A DNA stretch of 64,000 nucleotides from Saliphagus infecundisoli (GCF_020177375.1 NZ_JAIWHV010000001.1:310001-374000); one strand, 5' to 3'; positions 33,465-41,128 are shown, counted from the stretch's first letter. The notes: generated by a model not told the origin, from the letters alone. Program-made: numbers and translations.

Positions 33465-34109
33465 CTACGGCTCGAGTCCGTCGAGGAAGTTCTCGATCAC
33501 GTCGTGGCCGACCGCCGTGAGCACGCTCTCGGGGTGAAACTGGACGCATTCGAGTGGGTACTCGCGGTGGCGCACGCCCATCACGAGTTCGGTGCCGTCG
33601 TGGTCGGCCGTCGCCGTCACCGTAAAGCACTCCGGCACCGCGGTCGCGATCAGCGAGTGGTACCGGCCCGCGCGAAAGCCCTGCTCGAGTCCCGCGAAGA
33701 CCCCTTCGCCGTCGTGGTCGACCGCGGAGGCCTTCCCGTGAATCGGTTCGGGCGCCCGTCCCACGGAGCCGCCGTACTCGTAGACCGCGGCCTCCAAGCC
33801 GAGACAGACCCCGAGCGTCGGCACCTCCGGACTCACTTCCCGCAGGACCTCCATCGTGAGGCCGACGTCCCGGTCGTTCTTCGGGTGGCCCGGACCCGGA
33901 CTGATGACGACGGCGTCGGGATCGATTTCCCGAACCGCTTCCAGCGACCCGGTGTTCTTCAGCACTTCCGTCTCGGCGTAGGCGCTGACGTACTCCACCA
34001 GGTTGTACGTAAACGAGTCGAAGTTGTCGACGAAGAGGACGGTCCGACGATCCTCGCCGCCGGCGTCGCCTCCCGCCACGTCCTCGAGTTCGTGGGGCGC
34101 GGCGCTCAT
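33465..34109 (-). CDS. trpG: Anthranilate synthase component II (glutamine amidotransferase)
   Basis: The product has 214 residues. After a 20-residue acidic lead it reads VLFVDNFDSFTYNLVEYV, VVISPGPGHP, the nucleophile Cys102 in LGVCLGLEA, and the His-Glu pair in QFHPESVL. It releases ammonia from glutamine for TrpE. The family motif is usually GVCLGHQA; here His and Gln are Leu and Glu, while the triad itself is intact. The ATG overlaps the trpE stop codon by 4 nt; trpG is the last gene of trpDFEG. Confidence 0.95.
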   Translation of the reverse strand: MSAAPHELEDVAGGDAGGEDRRTVLFVDNFDSFTYNLVEYVSAYAETEVLKNTGSLEAVREIDPDAVVISPGPGHPKNDRDVGLTMEVLREVSPEVPTLGVCLGLEAAVYEYGGSVGRAPEPIHGKASAVDHDGEGVFAGLEQGFRAGRYHSLIATAVPECFTVTATADHDGTELVMGVRHREYPLECVQFHPESVLTAVGHDVIENFLDGLEP

Positions 34110-35785
34110 CTTCCCACCTCGGGTTCGGCTTCGGTCTCCCGGTCGGACCCCGCGGGTTCGAACTCCGTCTCGGACCCGCCCTCGCCGTCCTCGATCCGTT
34201 CTATGGCCGCGAGCGTCCCGCCCATCTTCTGTTCGGTCTCTTCGTACTCGGCCTCGGGGTCGCTGTCGGCGACCAGGCCCGCGCCCGCGCGGACGGTGAT
34301 CCGGTCCTCGCTTTCCCCCTCCGGGCCGGCGACCGCTCCGCGTTCGACCGTCGCCGTCCGGATCACGATGGCGAAGTCGGCGTCGCCGGTCCAGGAGTAG
34401 TAGCCGACGCCGCCGCCGTACAGTCCACGAGGTTCGCTTTCGAGGTCGTCGATGATCTCCATCGCACGCACCTTCGGGGCCCCCGAGAGCGTGCCCGCGG
34501 GGAAGGCCGCCCGGGTCGCGTCGAAGGCGTCGGCATCCGCCGCAAGGGTCCCCGTGACGGTCGATTCGATGTGCTGGACGTGGCTGTATTTGAGGACGTT
34601 CATGAACTCCTCGACGCGGACCGACCCCGCCTCCCCGACGCGGCGGACGTCGTTTCGGGCCAGATCGACCAGCATCGTGTGTTCGGCACGTTCCTTCGCG
34701 TCGGCGAGCATCTCGCCGGCCAGCCGGCGGTCCTCGACGGGGCTGGCGCCCCGATCACAGGTGCCCGCGATCGGGTTCGAGACGACCGTCTCCCCCCGGA
34801 CCGAGACGAGCGTCTCGGGACTGGCGCCGACGACCGCGAGGTCGTCGTGCTCGAGGAGATACATGTATGGCGAGGGATTGACCTCCCGGAGCGCCCGGTA
34901 GAATCCCAGGGTGTCGACGTCGCCGTACAGCTCTCTGGTCCGCGAGATCACCCCCTGGTAGATGTCGCCGTCGAGGACGTGTTCTTTCGCCCGGCGGACG
35001 CTCTCCTCGTAGGCCTCTCGAGGGCCCGCCCGTTCTCCCGACCGGGCGAATCCGCCCGTCTCGGGTTCGGCGGCGTCGGCGAGTACCCCCGCTACCCGTT
35101 CGGCCTCCCGTTCGAGGTCGTCGTAGACGCTCTCGGGGTCCGACTCCGGGATGAGGATGGGCGTGAAGACGAGCGAGACGGTGCCCGCGCGCTCGTCGAA
35201 CGCCAGCGTTCGGGTGGTGAGGACGAACTGGGCGTCCGGAAATCGCGAGTCGGGACGCTCTTTGCCGACCTCGGAGAGCCAGAGGTCGTAGACGGCGTCG
35301 TAAGCGAGGAAGCCGACCAGCCCGCCCTCGAGATGCTGGCGGTCGTCGCCGGCCGGGAAGTTCGCTCGCCGGACGTCGGGGAGGGTCGCCCGCAGGGAGT
35401 CGACGACGTCGCCCTCCCCGTCCCCCAGGATCCCGACCGGCGCGTCCTCGTTCAGAGCCTCGACCTCGGTTCCCTCGGGACCGACCGTGATCACGGCCTC
35501 GGGGTCGTAGCCGACGTACGAAAAGCGAGCGTGGCGGTCGGGCGAGGCCGCGTTCGGCCGGAACGCGCCGTCGGGGTCGCTCGAGGCCGTCTTCTCGGCG
35601 CTCTCTAAGAGGAAGGCGTACTCCGAGGGCTCCTCGCCGCCCCCGTCGCGGCCGGTCAGGGCGGCGTACGCTGCCAGAGGGGTCGTCTCGCTTGCGACAT
35701 CGGCGACGACCCGGACGACGGCGGGGCGCTCGCCGTCGGCGTGGTCGAGAAACGTCGCCCGGTCGAGATCCAGGGCAGGAGTCAT
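34106..35785 (-). CDS. trpE: Anthranilate synthase component I
   Basis: The product has 559 residues. The N-terminal tryptophan-binding region includes LLESAEKT (the LLES feedback motif near 52-55). The chorismate-binding C-terminal half shows GDIYQGVISRTRELYG, NPSPYMYLLEHDDLAVVGAS, PETLVSVRGE, PIAGTCDRGA, VDLARNDVRRVG, FPAGTLSGAPKVRAMEIID and GGGVGYYSWTG. It converts chorismate plus ammonia to anthranilate with TrpG and should be feedback-inhibited by tryptophan. It overlaps trpG and trpF by 4 nt each. Confidence 0.96.
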   Translation of the reverse strand: MTPALDLDRATFLDHADGERPAVVRVVADVASETTPLAAYAALTGRDGGGEEPSEYAFLLESAEKTASSDPDGAFRPNAASPDRHARFSYVGYDPEAVITVGPEGTEVEALNEDAPVGILGDGEGDVVDSLRATLPDVRRANFPAGDDRQHLEGGLVGFLAYDAVYDLWLSEVGKERPDSRFPDAQFVLTTRTLAFDERAGTVSLVFTPILIPESDPESVYDDLEREAERVAGVLADAAEPETGGFARSGERAGPREAYEESVRRAKEHVLDGDIYQGVISRTRELYGDVDTLGFYRALREVNPSPYMYLLEHDDLAVVGASPETLVSVRGETVVSNPIAGTCDRGASPVEDRRLAGEMLADAKERAEHTMLVDLARNDVRRVGEAGSVRVEEFMNVLKYSHVQHIESTVTGTLAADADAFDATRAAFPAGTLSGAPKVRAMEIIDDLESEPRGLYGGGVGYYSWTGDADFAIVIRTATVERGAVAGPEGESEDRITVRAGAGLVADSDPEAEYEETEQKMGGTLAAIERIEDGEGGSETEFEPAGSDRETEAEPEVGR

Positions 35786-36456
35786 CGCTGACCCTCCCCG
35801 GGGGCGCCCTCCGCGCCGGTCGCGCGCTCGACGAACGCCTCGACGGCGGCGGGGTCCTTGCGTCCCGGCTCGCTCTCGACGCCGCTGGCGACGTCGACGG
35901 CGAACGGCTCGACCGTTCGAACCGCGTCCGTGACGTTGTGGGGCGTGAGCCCGCCCGCGAGCACGACAGGGGCCTCCAGACCCGCGGTCGCCGCCCGCGT
36001 GCGCTCCCAGTCGTGGGTCTCGCCGGTGCCGCCGGCGCCCTCCTCGTCGGTCGAGTCGACGATCAGGGCGTCGACTCGCCCCTCGTAGCGCCCGATTCCC
36101 TCGAGGTGGTCCGTGCCCACCGAAAGCAGGAGGTCGGCGCCCGCCGCCCGGATCGCCTCGCAGGCGGCGGGGTCGGGCCGGCCGTGAATCTGGATCGCGT
36201 CGGGGCCGATCCGCTCGACGAGATCGATCGCGTCCTCCGGATCGTCGGTCATCGTCACGAGAGTCGCAGCTATGAACGGAGGGACGTCCGCGAGGAGGTC
36301 CGCCGCCAGTTCGGGGTCGACCTCGCGGGGCGTGTCTACGGGAACCTCCGTGATGACGCCGACCGCGTCGGCGCCGGCCCGGACCGCGCCCGCGACGTCC
36401 TCCGGGTGGGTGAGCCCGCAGATCTTCACCCGGGTCCGCGTGCCCTCCCCGTTCAT
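35782..36456 (-). CDS. trpF: Phosphoribosylanthranilate isomerase
   Basis: The product has 224 residues. The barrel starts RVKICGLTHPEDVAGAV with the catalytic Cys in KICG near residue 13, then GADAVGVITEV, IQIHGRPDP, the second catalytic Asp in ALIVDSTDEEGAGGTG, PVVLAGGLTPHNV and VDVASGVESEPGRKD. It opens the ribose of phosphoribosylanthranilate. Bacterial enzymes usually carry FVFAxxSPR in the second strand; the haloarchaeal VITEVPVDTPR differs. It overlaps both trpE and trpD by 4 nt. Confidence 0.95.
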   Translation of the reverse strand: MNGEGTRTRVKICGLTHPEDVAGAVRAGADAVGVITEVPVDTPREVDPELAADLLADVPPFIAATLVTMTDDPEDAIDLVERIGPDAIQIHGRPDPAACEAIRAAGADLLLSVGTDHLEGIGRYEGRVDALIVDSTDEEGAGGTGETHDWERTRAATAGLEAPVVLAGGLTPHNVTDAVRTVEPFAVDVASGVESEPGRKDPAAVEAFVERATGAEGAPGEGQR

Positions 36457-37451
36457 GTGTCGGCTCCCAGTCGGTCGAGGACGGCTCCCGCCCCGCCGGA
36501 GTCGATCGCCTCGCGGGCGGCCTCGACGCCCTCCCGGAGGCTCCCCGCTTCGCCGGCGACGTAGATCGCCGCGCCCGCGTTCGCGAGGATCACGTCTCGT
36601 TTGGCGCCCCCGAGTTCGCCCGTGACGATCCCCTCCAAGTCGGCGGCGTTCTCTTCGGGAGTGCCTCCGCCGATCGCCTCGATCGGGTGGGTCTCGAGAC
36701 CGAGATCCGCCGGCTCGACGGTGTACTCCTCGACGTCCTCGCCGTCGAGTTCGGCGACGCTACTCTCGCCGTGGATCGCGATCTCGTCGGTGCCCGAGCC
36801 GTGGACGACCAGGGCTCGCTCCACGTCCATCCGCGCGAGCGCCCGGGCGAGCACGGGGACGAGGTCGGGGTCGTAGACGCCGACGACCTGGGCGTCGGCG
36901 CCCGCGGGATTCGTGAGGGGGCCGAGCAGGTTGAAGATCGTCCGCATCCCCAGCTCGCGGCGGGGACCGATGACGGCCTTCATCGCGGGGTGGAAGGCGG
37001 GCGCGTGCATGTAGCCGATCCCGCGCTCCTCGATGGCGCGCTCGACCGACTCGGGATCGGCCTCGAGATCGACGCCGAGTTCCTCGAGAACGTCCGAACT
37101 ACCCGACGAGGACGACACCGAGTAGTTGCCGTGTTTGGCGACCGGGACGCCCGCGCCCGCGACGACGATGGCGCTCGTCGTCGAGACGTTGATCGTGTCG
37201 TGGTCGTCGCCGCCGGTGCCACAGGTATCGACCAGGGGCTCGCGGTCGGGGTCGATCGTCCGGGCGGCCTCGCGCATCCCCTCGGCGAAGCCGGCGATCT
37301 CGGCCTCGGTCTCGCCTTTCGCCCGCAACGCAGCGAGCAGGGCACCGATCTGTGACTCGGTCGCGCCCTCGAAGACCGCCCGGGAGGCGGCCCGAGCCTC
37401 CGTCTGTGTGAGGTCGTTGCCGTCGGTGACGTGTTCGACGTGTTCCTGCAT
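36453..37451 (-). CDS. trpD: Anthranilate phosphoribosyltransferase
   Basis: The product has 332 residues. It shows the PRPP loop DTCGTGGDDHDTINVSTTSA near residues 79-98, KHGNYSVSSSSGSSDVLEEL, MHAPAFHPAMKAVIGPRREL and NLLGPLTNPAGA, the hallmarks of TrpD. It joins anthranilate to PRPP. It is first in the trpDFEG operon; every junction overlaps by 4 nt, so the whole unit is translationally coupled. The promoter has a TATA-like box at 37487 and a palindrome at the predicted start site. trpCBA is not in the window, as expected from the split haloarchaeal trp arrangement. Confidence 0.96.
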   Translation of the reverse strand: MQEHVEHVTDGNDLTQTEARAASRAVFEGATESQIGALLAALRAKGETEAEIAGFAEGMREAARTIDPDREPLVDTCGTGGDDHDTINVSTTSAIVVAGAGVPVAKHGNYSVSSSSGSSDVLEELGVDLEADPESVERAIEERGIGYMHAPAFHPAMKAVIGPRRELGMRTIFNLLGPLTNPAGADAQVVGVYDPDLVPVLARALARMDVERALVVHGSGTDEIAIHGESSVAELDGEDVEEYTVEPADLGLETHPIEAIGGGTPEENAADLEGIVTGELGGAKRDVILANAGAAIYVAGEAGSLREGVEAAREAIDSGGAGAVLDRLGADT

Positions 37452-37461
37452 AGTGAGACAC

Positions 37462-37473
37462 CAATGTACGTTG
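37462..37473. promoter_or_regulatory. Near-palindrome at the trp transcription start, candidate operator
   Basis: The sequence caatgtacgttg equals its own reverse complement except for one symmetric base pair, and lies 25-30 nt after the trp TATA-like box, on the predicted start site. Its TGTAC core recalls the TGTACA TRP box of the methanogen repressor TrpY; a haloarchaeal TrpY-like regulator is inferred, not shown. Confidence 0.4.
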
Positions 37474-37486
37474 TTGTCTTGTAGTG

Positions 37487-37496
37487 CCCAAATAAG
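37487..37496 (-). promoter_or_regulatory. TATA-like box of trpDFEG
   Basis: On the minus strand cttatttggg lies about 40 nt before the trpD ATG, predicting a leader of about 15 nt. The adjoining taagtaca adds a second GTAC element upstream. Confidence 0.5.
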
Positions 37497-37607
37497 TACA
37501 TCGTATTAAGCGTGTCGTACCGCGGGGCCGCCTCGCGGGCGTCCGATTCGAAACCTTCAATTACGGCGGCGGCGAATCGAGGGATGCGAAGAACGATACC
37601 GGGCGGC

Positions 37608-37682
37608 GGGTTGGTGGTCTAGTCCGGTTATGACACCTCCTTGACATGGAGGAGATCGGCAGTTCAATTCTGCCCCAACCCA
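37608..37682 (+). tRNA. tRNA-Val(GAC)
   Basis: All arms pair: acceptor GGGTTGG with CCAACCC, D-arm GTC...GAC, anticodon stem CCTCC/GGAGG around TTGACAT (anticodon GAC), T-arm GGCAG/TTCAATT/CTGCC, discriminator A. There is no intron and CCA is not encoded. The gene is followed without a gap by an array of hairpins built from copies of its T-arm. Confidence 0.97.
37659..37682 (+). repeat. T-arm/acceptor repeat, copy 1 (inside tRNA-Val)
   Basis: These last 24 nt of tRNA-Val, running from gcagttcaattc to the discriminator, occur again exactly at 37836-37859 and with two changes in the core at 37948-37967. Confidence 0.9.
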
Positions 37683-37835
37683 TTTTTGGACGATAATTCG
37701 AGGAGCGTAGCGACGAGTCCATCGCCCGAAAATGGTAGCCAAAGAATTGAACGACGCGAGTCGCGCGCAGCGAAAGCGCGGTCGCAAAGCGACCGCGAGT
37801 GCGAACGGCGAAGCCGTGAGCGAGCACGTCTCGCA

Positions 37836-37859
37836 GCAGTTCAATTCTGCCCCAACCCA
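37836..37859 (+). repeat. T-arm/acceptor repeat, copy 2 (exact echo of tRNA-Val 3' end)
   Basis: An exact 24-nt copy of 37659-37682, displaced by 177 nt. The D and anticodon arms are not copied. It forms the right arm of hairpin B1. Confidence 0.9.
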
Positions 37860-37947
37860 CTGATTTTGCGCCGAACGACTCGTGAGGCGCAAATCCGTTA
37901 CGTTTGGGCGAATTGAACCAGGGAGTGAAGCGGAGCGAAACGACCGT

Positions 37948-37967
37948 GGTTCGATTCTGCCCCAACC
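37948..37967 (+). repeat. T-arm/acceptor repeat, copy 3 (diverged echo)
   Basis: Matches 18 of 20 nt of tRNA-Val T-arm and acceptor. One change (A to G in the T-loop) makes a G-U wobble with the inverted left arm at 37910-37920, so pairing survives. Confidence 0.85.
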
Positions 37968-38026
37968 GGTTTCCGGGCGATGACTCGAGGCTCACGGAAG
38001 CCGCCGATTCCGGGACGGTGACGCGT

Positions 38027-39145
38027 TCAGACCAGGAAGATAACCGACGTCACGTAGGCGCCGAACGTCGCGAACGCGGGGATGGTGTGCTGGAGGGCGA
38101 CGACGCGTGCGGTCGTCCCCGGGTCGAAGTCGATCTCCGCGTCGTCCTCGCCCGGGTTCGGGCCGCTTCCGTCGGTCCGGTGGCCGCCACCGATCATCGA
38201 GGCGACGTCCGACCCGTTTCGAAGCGAGCGCCCGAACCCGATGCCGGCGATCGAGAGCGTCGCGATGATGACGAAGCTCGCGGGGATGCCGAGCATCGAA
38301 AGGATCACCACGAGGAGCGCACTGACGGGCGCGACGACGACCGCCGCCGGCAGGGGGAGTTCGGTGATCTCGTTGCCGAGCGTCTCCAGGGTCCGGCGGG
38401 CGATCGTCAGCGCCCCGGCGGCGACGGCGATCGAACCGAGGACGATCCCGGGGTTGATCTCGACGGAGCCGCTGCCGACCAGCGGCGCGATCACGTTCGC
38501 GATGTTCGACGACCCCGAGGAGAAGGCCATCAGACAGCCGACTCCGAGGACGATCCCCCCGCCGACGAGTTCGTCGCTGTGGCTCGCCGAGAGCCGGATC
38601 GAGGGGACGGTCCCCGACCGGTCGACCGTGAGGAGGTGGCCGTCGGCCTCGTGGACGTCCATCCACTCCTCGACGCGGGGGTAGTAGTAGCGGCCGATCG
38701 CCACGGCGACGCCGAAGCCCACGAGCGGGGCGACGACCCACCAGACGACGATCTCGCCGAGCACCGTCCAGTCGAGGTCGCCGGAGGCCATCCCGAGGCC
38801 GGCGATGGCCCCGACGGTCGTCATCGACGTTGAGGCGGGGACCTCGAAGCGGTTGCCGACGAACAGCGCGAGGCCGATAAAGCCGAGGACGACGACGCTG
38901 GCCCGGACGGTGAACACGTCCGCGCCCCCGACCAGGCTGTTCCCGAGCGTATCGACCACGCGACGGCCGATCGTCCAGGCGCCGACCCCGAAAAACGCCG
39001 CCATCAGCCCACCCGCGAGCCCCTTCGAGACGAGCGAGGCCCCGACGGCCGGCCCGAAGGCGGGTGCCGTCGTCGCGCCGCCGATGTTGAACCCGACGAA
39101 GGCGGCCGCGAGGAGGGCGATCGCGAGCAGGAGGAGTTCGCTCAT
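38027..39145 (-). CDS. Inorganic phosphate transporter, PiT family
   Basis: The product has 372 residues from ATG 39145 (MSELLLLAIALLAAAFVGFN); the frame upstream is open but a TATA-like box 27 nt before this ATG supports it. About ten hydrophobic helices are present, with the twin PiT signatures GFNIGGATTAPAFGPAVGA and SSGSSNIANVIAPLVGSG, and PASTSMTTVGAIAGLG. It likely imports phosphate with Na+ or H+. An acidic cytosolic loop near 300-330 (GPNPGEDDAEIDFDPG) separates the last helices. No PhoU-like regulator lies beside it. Confidence 0.92.
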   Translation of the reverse strand: MSELLLLAIALLAAAFVGFNIGGATTAPAFGPAVGASLVSKGLAGGLMAAFFGVGAWTIGRRVVDTLGNSLVGGADVFTVRASVVVLGFIGLALFVGNRFEVPASTSMTTVGAIAGLGMASGDLDWTVLGEIVVWWVVAPLVGFGVAVAIGRYYYPRVEEWMDVHEADGHLLTVDRSGTVPSIRLSASHSDELVGGGIVLGVGCLMAFSSGSSNIANVIAPLVGSGSVEINPGIVLGSIAVAAGALTIARRTLETLGNEITELPLPAAVVVAPVSALLVVILSMLGIPASFVIIATLSIAGIGFGRSLRNGSDVASMIGGGHRTDGSGPNPGEDDAEIDFDPGTTARVVALQHTIPAFATFGAYVTSVIFLV

Positions 39146-39166
39146 TGATTGCTCTCGATAGCGGGT

Positions 39167-39177
39167 GCAAATAAGGG
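39167..39177 (-). promoter_or_regulatory. TATA-like box of the phosphate permease gene
   Basis: On the minus strand cccttatttgc is centred 27 nt before the ATG at 39145; it resembles the cttatttg box of the trp operon. Confidence 0.55.
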
Positions 39178-39197
39178 TTCGTACCTGCAAGAGCCGG

Positions 39198-39974
39198 CTA
39201 CGCCGTCGCGTTGATCGCCCGATCCGAGAGGACGACGTTGACGACGGCACCGAGCGTGATCAGGATGCCGGCGAAGTAGAGCCAGGTGACGAGGACGAGG
39301 ACCGCGCCGACGGCGCCATAGGCCTCGTACTGGCCGGCGTTGGCTGCGTAGATCTGGAACCCGACCTGGAGGACGACCCAGCCGACCGCCGCGAGTGCAG
39401 CACCGGGGAGGGCCTCGCGGACGGTGACCGGGACCGGGGGGAGCCGGTAGTAGATCGGAAGGAAGGCGAAGAAGAGCCCGACGAGTAAGACGGCCCAGCT
39501 CAGCAGGCCGGCGAAGGGGATCCGTACGAAACCAATGGCGACGCCCAGCGCGATCATGAGCGCGAGCGCGGCGGCGACCGCGAGGACGGCGATGAGGCCG
39601 TCTACGACCTGTTCGACGATCGAGTCGTCGGCCGCGCTCGCATAGACGGTGTCGAACGCCGTGCTCAACCCCCGGAACACCTTGATCGCACCCCAGGCGG
39701 CGACCGCGAGCGCGACGACGGTTGCCTCCGCCCGGCCGGACTCGGTGGTCAGGACGTCGGTCAGGAGTTCGTCGCCGGCCGCGGGCATGAGGTCGCCTGC
39801 CGACGTGACCAGCCGTTCGGCCAGGTCCTCGCCGCCGACGATCGAGCCGGCGACGATCGCGAGGATGACCAGCGGAATGAGCGAGACGAACGCGTAGTAG
39901 GCGAAGCCGGCGGCCAGAAAGGTGATGTCGCGGTCCTGTGCCGTCGCGTAGATCGACGTCAGCGTCTCCCTCAT
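39198..39974 (-). CDS. YihY/virulence factor BrkB family membrane protein
   Basis: The product has 258 residues from ATG 39974 (MRETLTSIYATAQDRDITFL). Six hydrophobic helices and the segments FLAAGFAYYAFVSLIPLVIL, GAIKVFRGLSTAFDTVY and YEAYGAVGAVLVLVTWLYFA are typical of the YihY/BrkB (formerly ribonuclease BN) family. Members are inner-membrane proteins of unclear, probably transport-related function; the old RNase BN assignment is not supported for the family. An in-frame start 20 codons upstream lacks family similarity. Confidence 0.9.
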   Translation of the reverse strand: MRETLTSIYATAQDRDITFLAAGFAYYAFVSLIPLVILAIVAGSIVGGEDLAERLVTSAGDLMPAAGDELLTDVLTTESGRAEATVVALAVAAWGAIKVFRGLSTAFDTVYASAADDSIVEQVVDGLIAVLAVAAALALMIALGVAIGFVRIPFAGLLSWAVLLVGLFFAFLPIYYRLPPVPVTVREALPGAALAAVGWVVLQVGFQIYAANAGQYEAYGAVGAVLVLVTWLYFAGILITLGAVVNVVLSDRAINATA

Positions 39975-40046
39975 GCCGACGCCTACGCCCCCCCTCGTGA
40001 TGAGTGTTGGACCTGCATCCCCCCGATGGCCCACGGTGGGCAGTCC

Positions 40047-40775
40047 TTACCGTACGGTACAGAAGTTGTGTGTCGCGTACACTTCGCCCTCCGCCGAGAG
40101 GTAGACGCCGACGCCGCCCCGGTCCCAGCGATCGGAGAGGATCGCCTCGCGGTGGGGCGGGGAGTTCATCCACTGTTCGACGAGGCCCTCCGCGAGCTCC
40201 TCGGGCGAGCGATAGCGGACGACGCCACCCTCTGGCTCGCGGACGCGCCGGTCGGCGACGGTCATCGCGATGTTCTCGCCGTAGGCCCGACAGTAGTCGC
40301 CGACCTCGCCGAAGCGGTCGAACGGGCTCTCGCCGTCGGGGTTCTCGTGGGCGAAGTACTCGCGCTCGTGCATGTCGGCGCTGTGGGCCCGCGAGACCGA
40401 GGCGATCGTCCCGTCCCACTTGAGGGGCTCCAGATCGTGTTCGGCCCGGCGGTCGTTGACGGCGTGGTGGACGAAGTCCTCGACGTCCGCGGAGTCGAAG
40501 GTGGCCTGGGTGCCCTCGTAGGCCGAGGCGTTCGGGTCGCCGGGGTCGGTCGTCTCCGGGTTGCGCTCGCCCGCGGGCGGCGGATCGGCGGTGCTGATCG
40601 GGTTGGCGTAGGCGTCGAGTTCCGCGACCAGCGTCGGGCCGGCGAGGATCGCGAGGGCGGCGGCCCCGATCAGTGCACAGAGGACGAGCAGCGAGAGGAG
40701 GGTTCGGAGGAGGCCGAAGACGCCGAGCAGACCTCGATCGGGGGCGTCGGCCGTCGGTCGGCGAGGACGGTCCAT
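40047..40775 (-). CDS. CAP (SCP/PR1-like) domain protein, membrane-anchored
   Basis: The product has 242 residues. An N-terminal hydrophobic helix (about 22-48) acts as an uncleaved anchor, followed by a Pro/Gly/Asp linker. The CAP domain (about 95-242) has DFVHHAVNDRRAEHDLEPLK, SRAHSADMHEREYFAHENPD (metal-cavity His), YGENIAM, EQWMNSPPHREAIL, RGGVGVYLSAEGEVYATHNF and a final Cys. The two histidines and the GEN motif of the CAP cavity are present. It should act outside the cell; substrates of bacterial and archaeal CAP proteins are unknown. Confidence 0.92.
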   Translation of the reverse strand: MDRPRRPTADAPDRGLLGVFGLLRTLLSLLVLCALIGAAALAILAGPTLVAELDAYANPISTADPPPAGERNPETTDPGDPNASAYEGTQATFDSADVEDFVHHAVNDRRAEHDLEPLKWDGTIASVSRAHSADMHEREYFAHENPDGESPFDRFGEVGDYCRAYGENIAMTVADRRVREPEGGVVRYRSPEELAEGLVEQWMNSPPHREAILSDRWDRGGVGVYLSAEGEVYATHNFCTVR

Positions 40776-40804
40776 TCGTTCCCAGTTGGTGCCCGTCGAA
40801 TAAG

Positions 40805-41128
40805 TCAGTCGTGGTCCGCTTCGTCTCCCGCGACCGAAAACAGCGTCTCGTGAAAGCCGAGCACCAGCCCGGGAACGACGGCCATGAAGAGGTGTTCTTC
40901 CAGGGGGATGCCGGCGATCTCGACCCCCGTCCGGAGGTCGATGCTGAAGACGCCGACGGCCAGGGTGTACCGGTCCCAGACGTAGGCGATCGGGTACAGC
41001 GCGCCGATCGTGACGGCGGCCCGCCCGAGCGCCCCCGCCCGACGGAGGAGCGAGAAGGCGACGGCTCCCCAGAAGAGTTCGGTGGCGAGGTAGGTGTACC
41101 GGCCGAGAACGCTGATGTCGGGTCGCAT
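40805..41128 (-). CDS. Lycopene cyclase domain protein, single repeat
   Basis: The product has 107 residues from ATG 41128 (MRPDISVLGRYTYLATELFW). Three hydrophobic helices and the diagnostic IAGIPLEEHLFMAVVPGLVL place it in the CrtY-type lycopene cyclase domain family. Full archaeal and fungal-type cyclases contain two such repeats, either fused or as CrtYc/CrtYd pairs; only one is present and no partner gene lies nearby. It may pair with another subunit elsewhere, or have another role in carotenoid or isoprenoid metabolism. Confidence 0.8.
   Translation of the reverse strand: MRPDISVLGRYTYLATELFWGAVAFSLLRRAGALGRAAVTIGALYPIAYVWDRYTLAVGVFSIDLRTGVEIAGIPLEEHLFMAVVPGLVLGFHETLFSVAGDEADHD

Larger units (their letters stand above)
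37680..38003 (+). other. Five-hairpin array downstream of tRNA-Val
   Basis: This 344-bp gene-free stretch is filled by palindromes. A1: 37680-37694 pairs with 37721-37735 (14 of 15 positions, one wobble). B1: GAATTGAAC at 37744-37752, the inverse of the T-arm, pairs with GTTCAATTC at 37839-37847; inside it CGCGGTCGC/GCGACCGCG (37777-37797, AAA loop) and ACGGC/GCCGT (37805-37817, GAA loop). A2: TTTGCGCC/GGCGCAAA (37865-37872, 37886-37893). B2: 37910-37920 with 37947-37957, 11 of 11 pairs with one wobble. A3: 37967-37975 with 37995-38003, 9 pairs with one wobble. B arms are T-arm copies; loops are purine-rich (gggagtgaagcggagcg). No ORF with coding character was found. The phosphate permease gene ends at 38027 on the other strand. 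Confidence 0.75.

Noticed and set aside
37683-38003. Tandem tRNA pseudogenes after tRNA-Val
   Set aside because: Only T-arm and acceptor strand recur; no D-arm or anticodon arm remnants are seen, and the inverted copies would not arise from tandem tRNA duplication.
37608-38026. An integrated element or genomic island at tRNA-Val
   Set aside because: No integrase, no mobile genes and no composition shift lie on either side; the neighbours are trp and phosphate permease genes.
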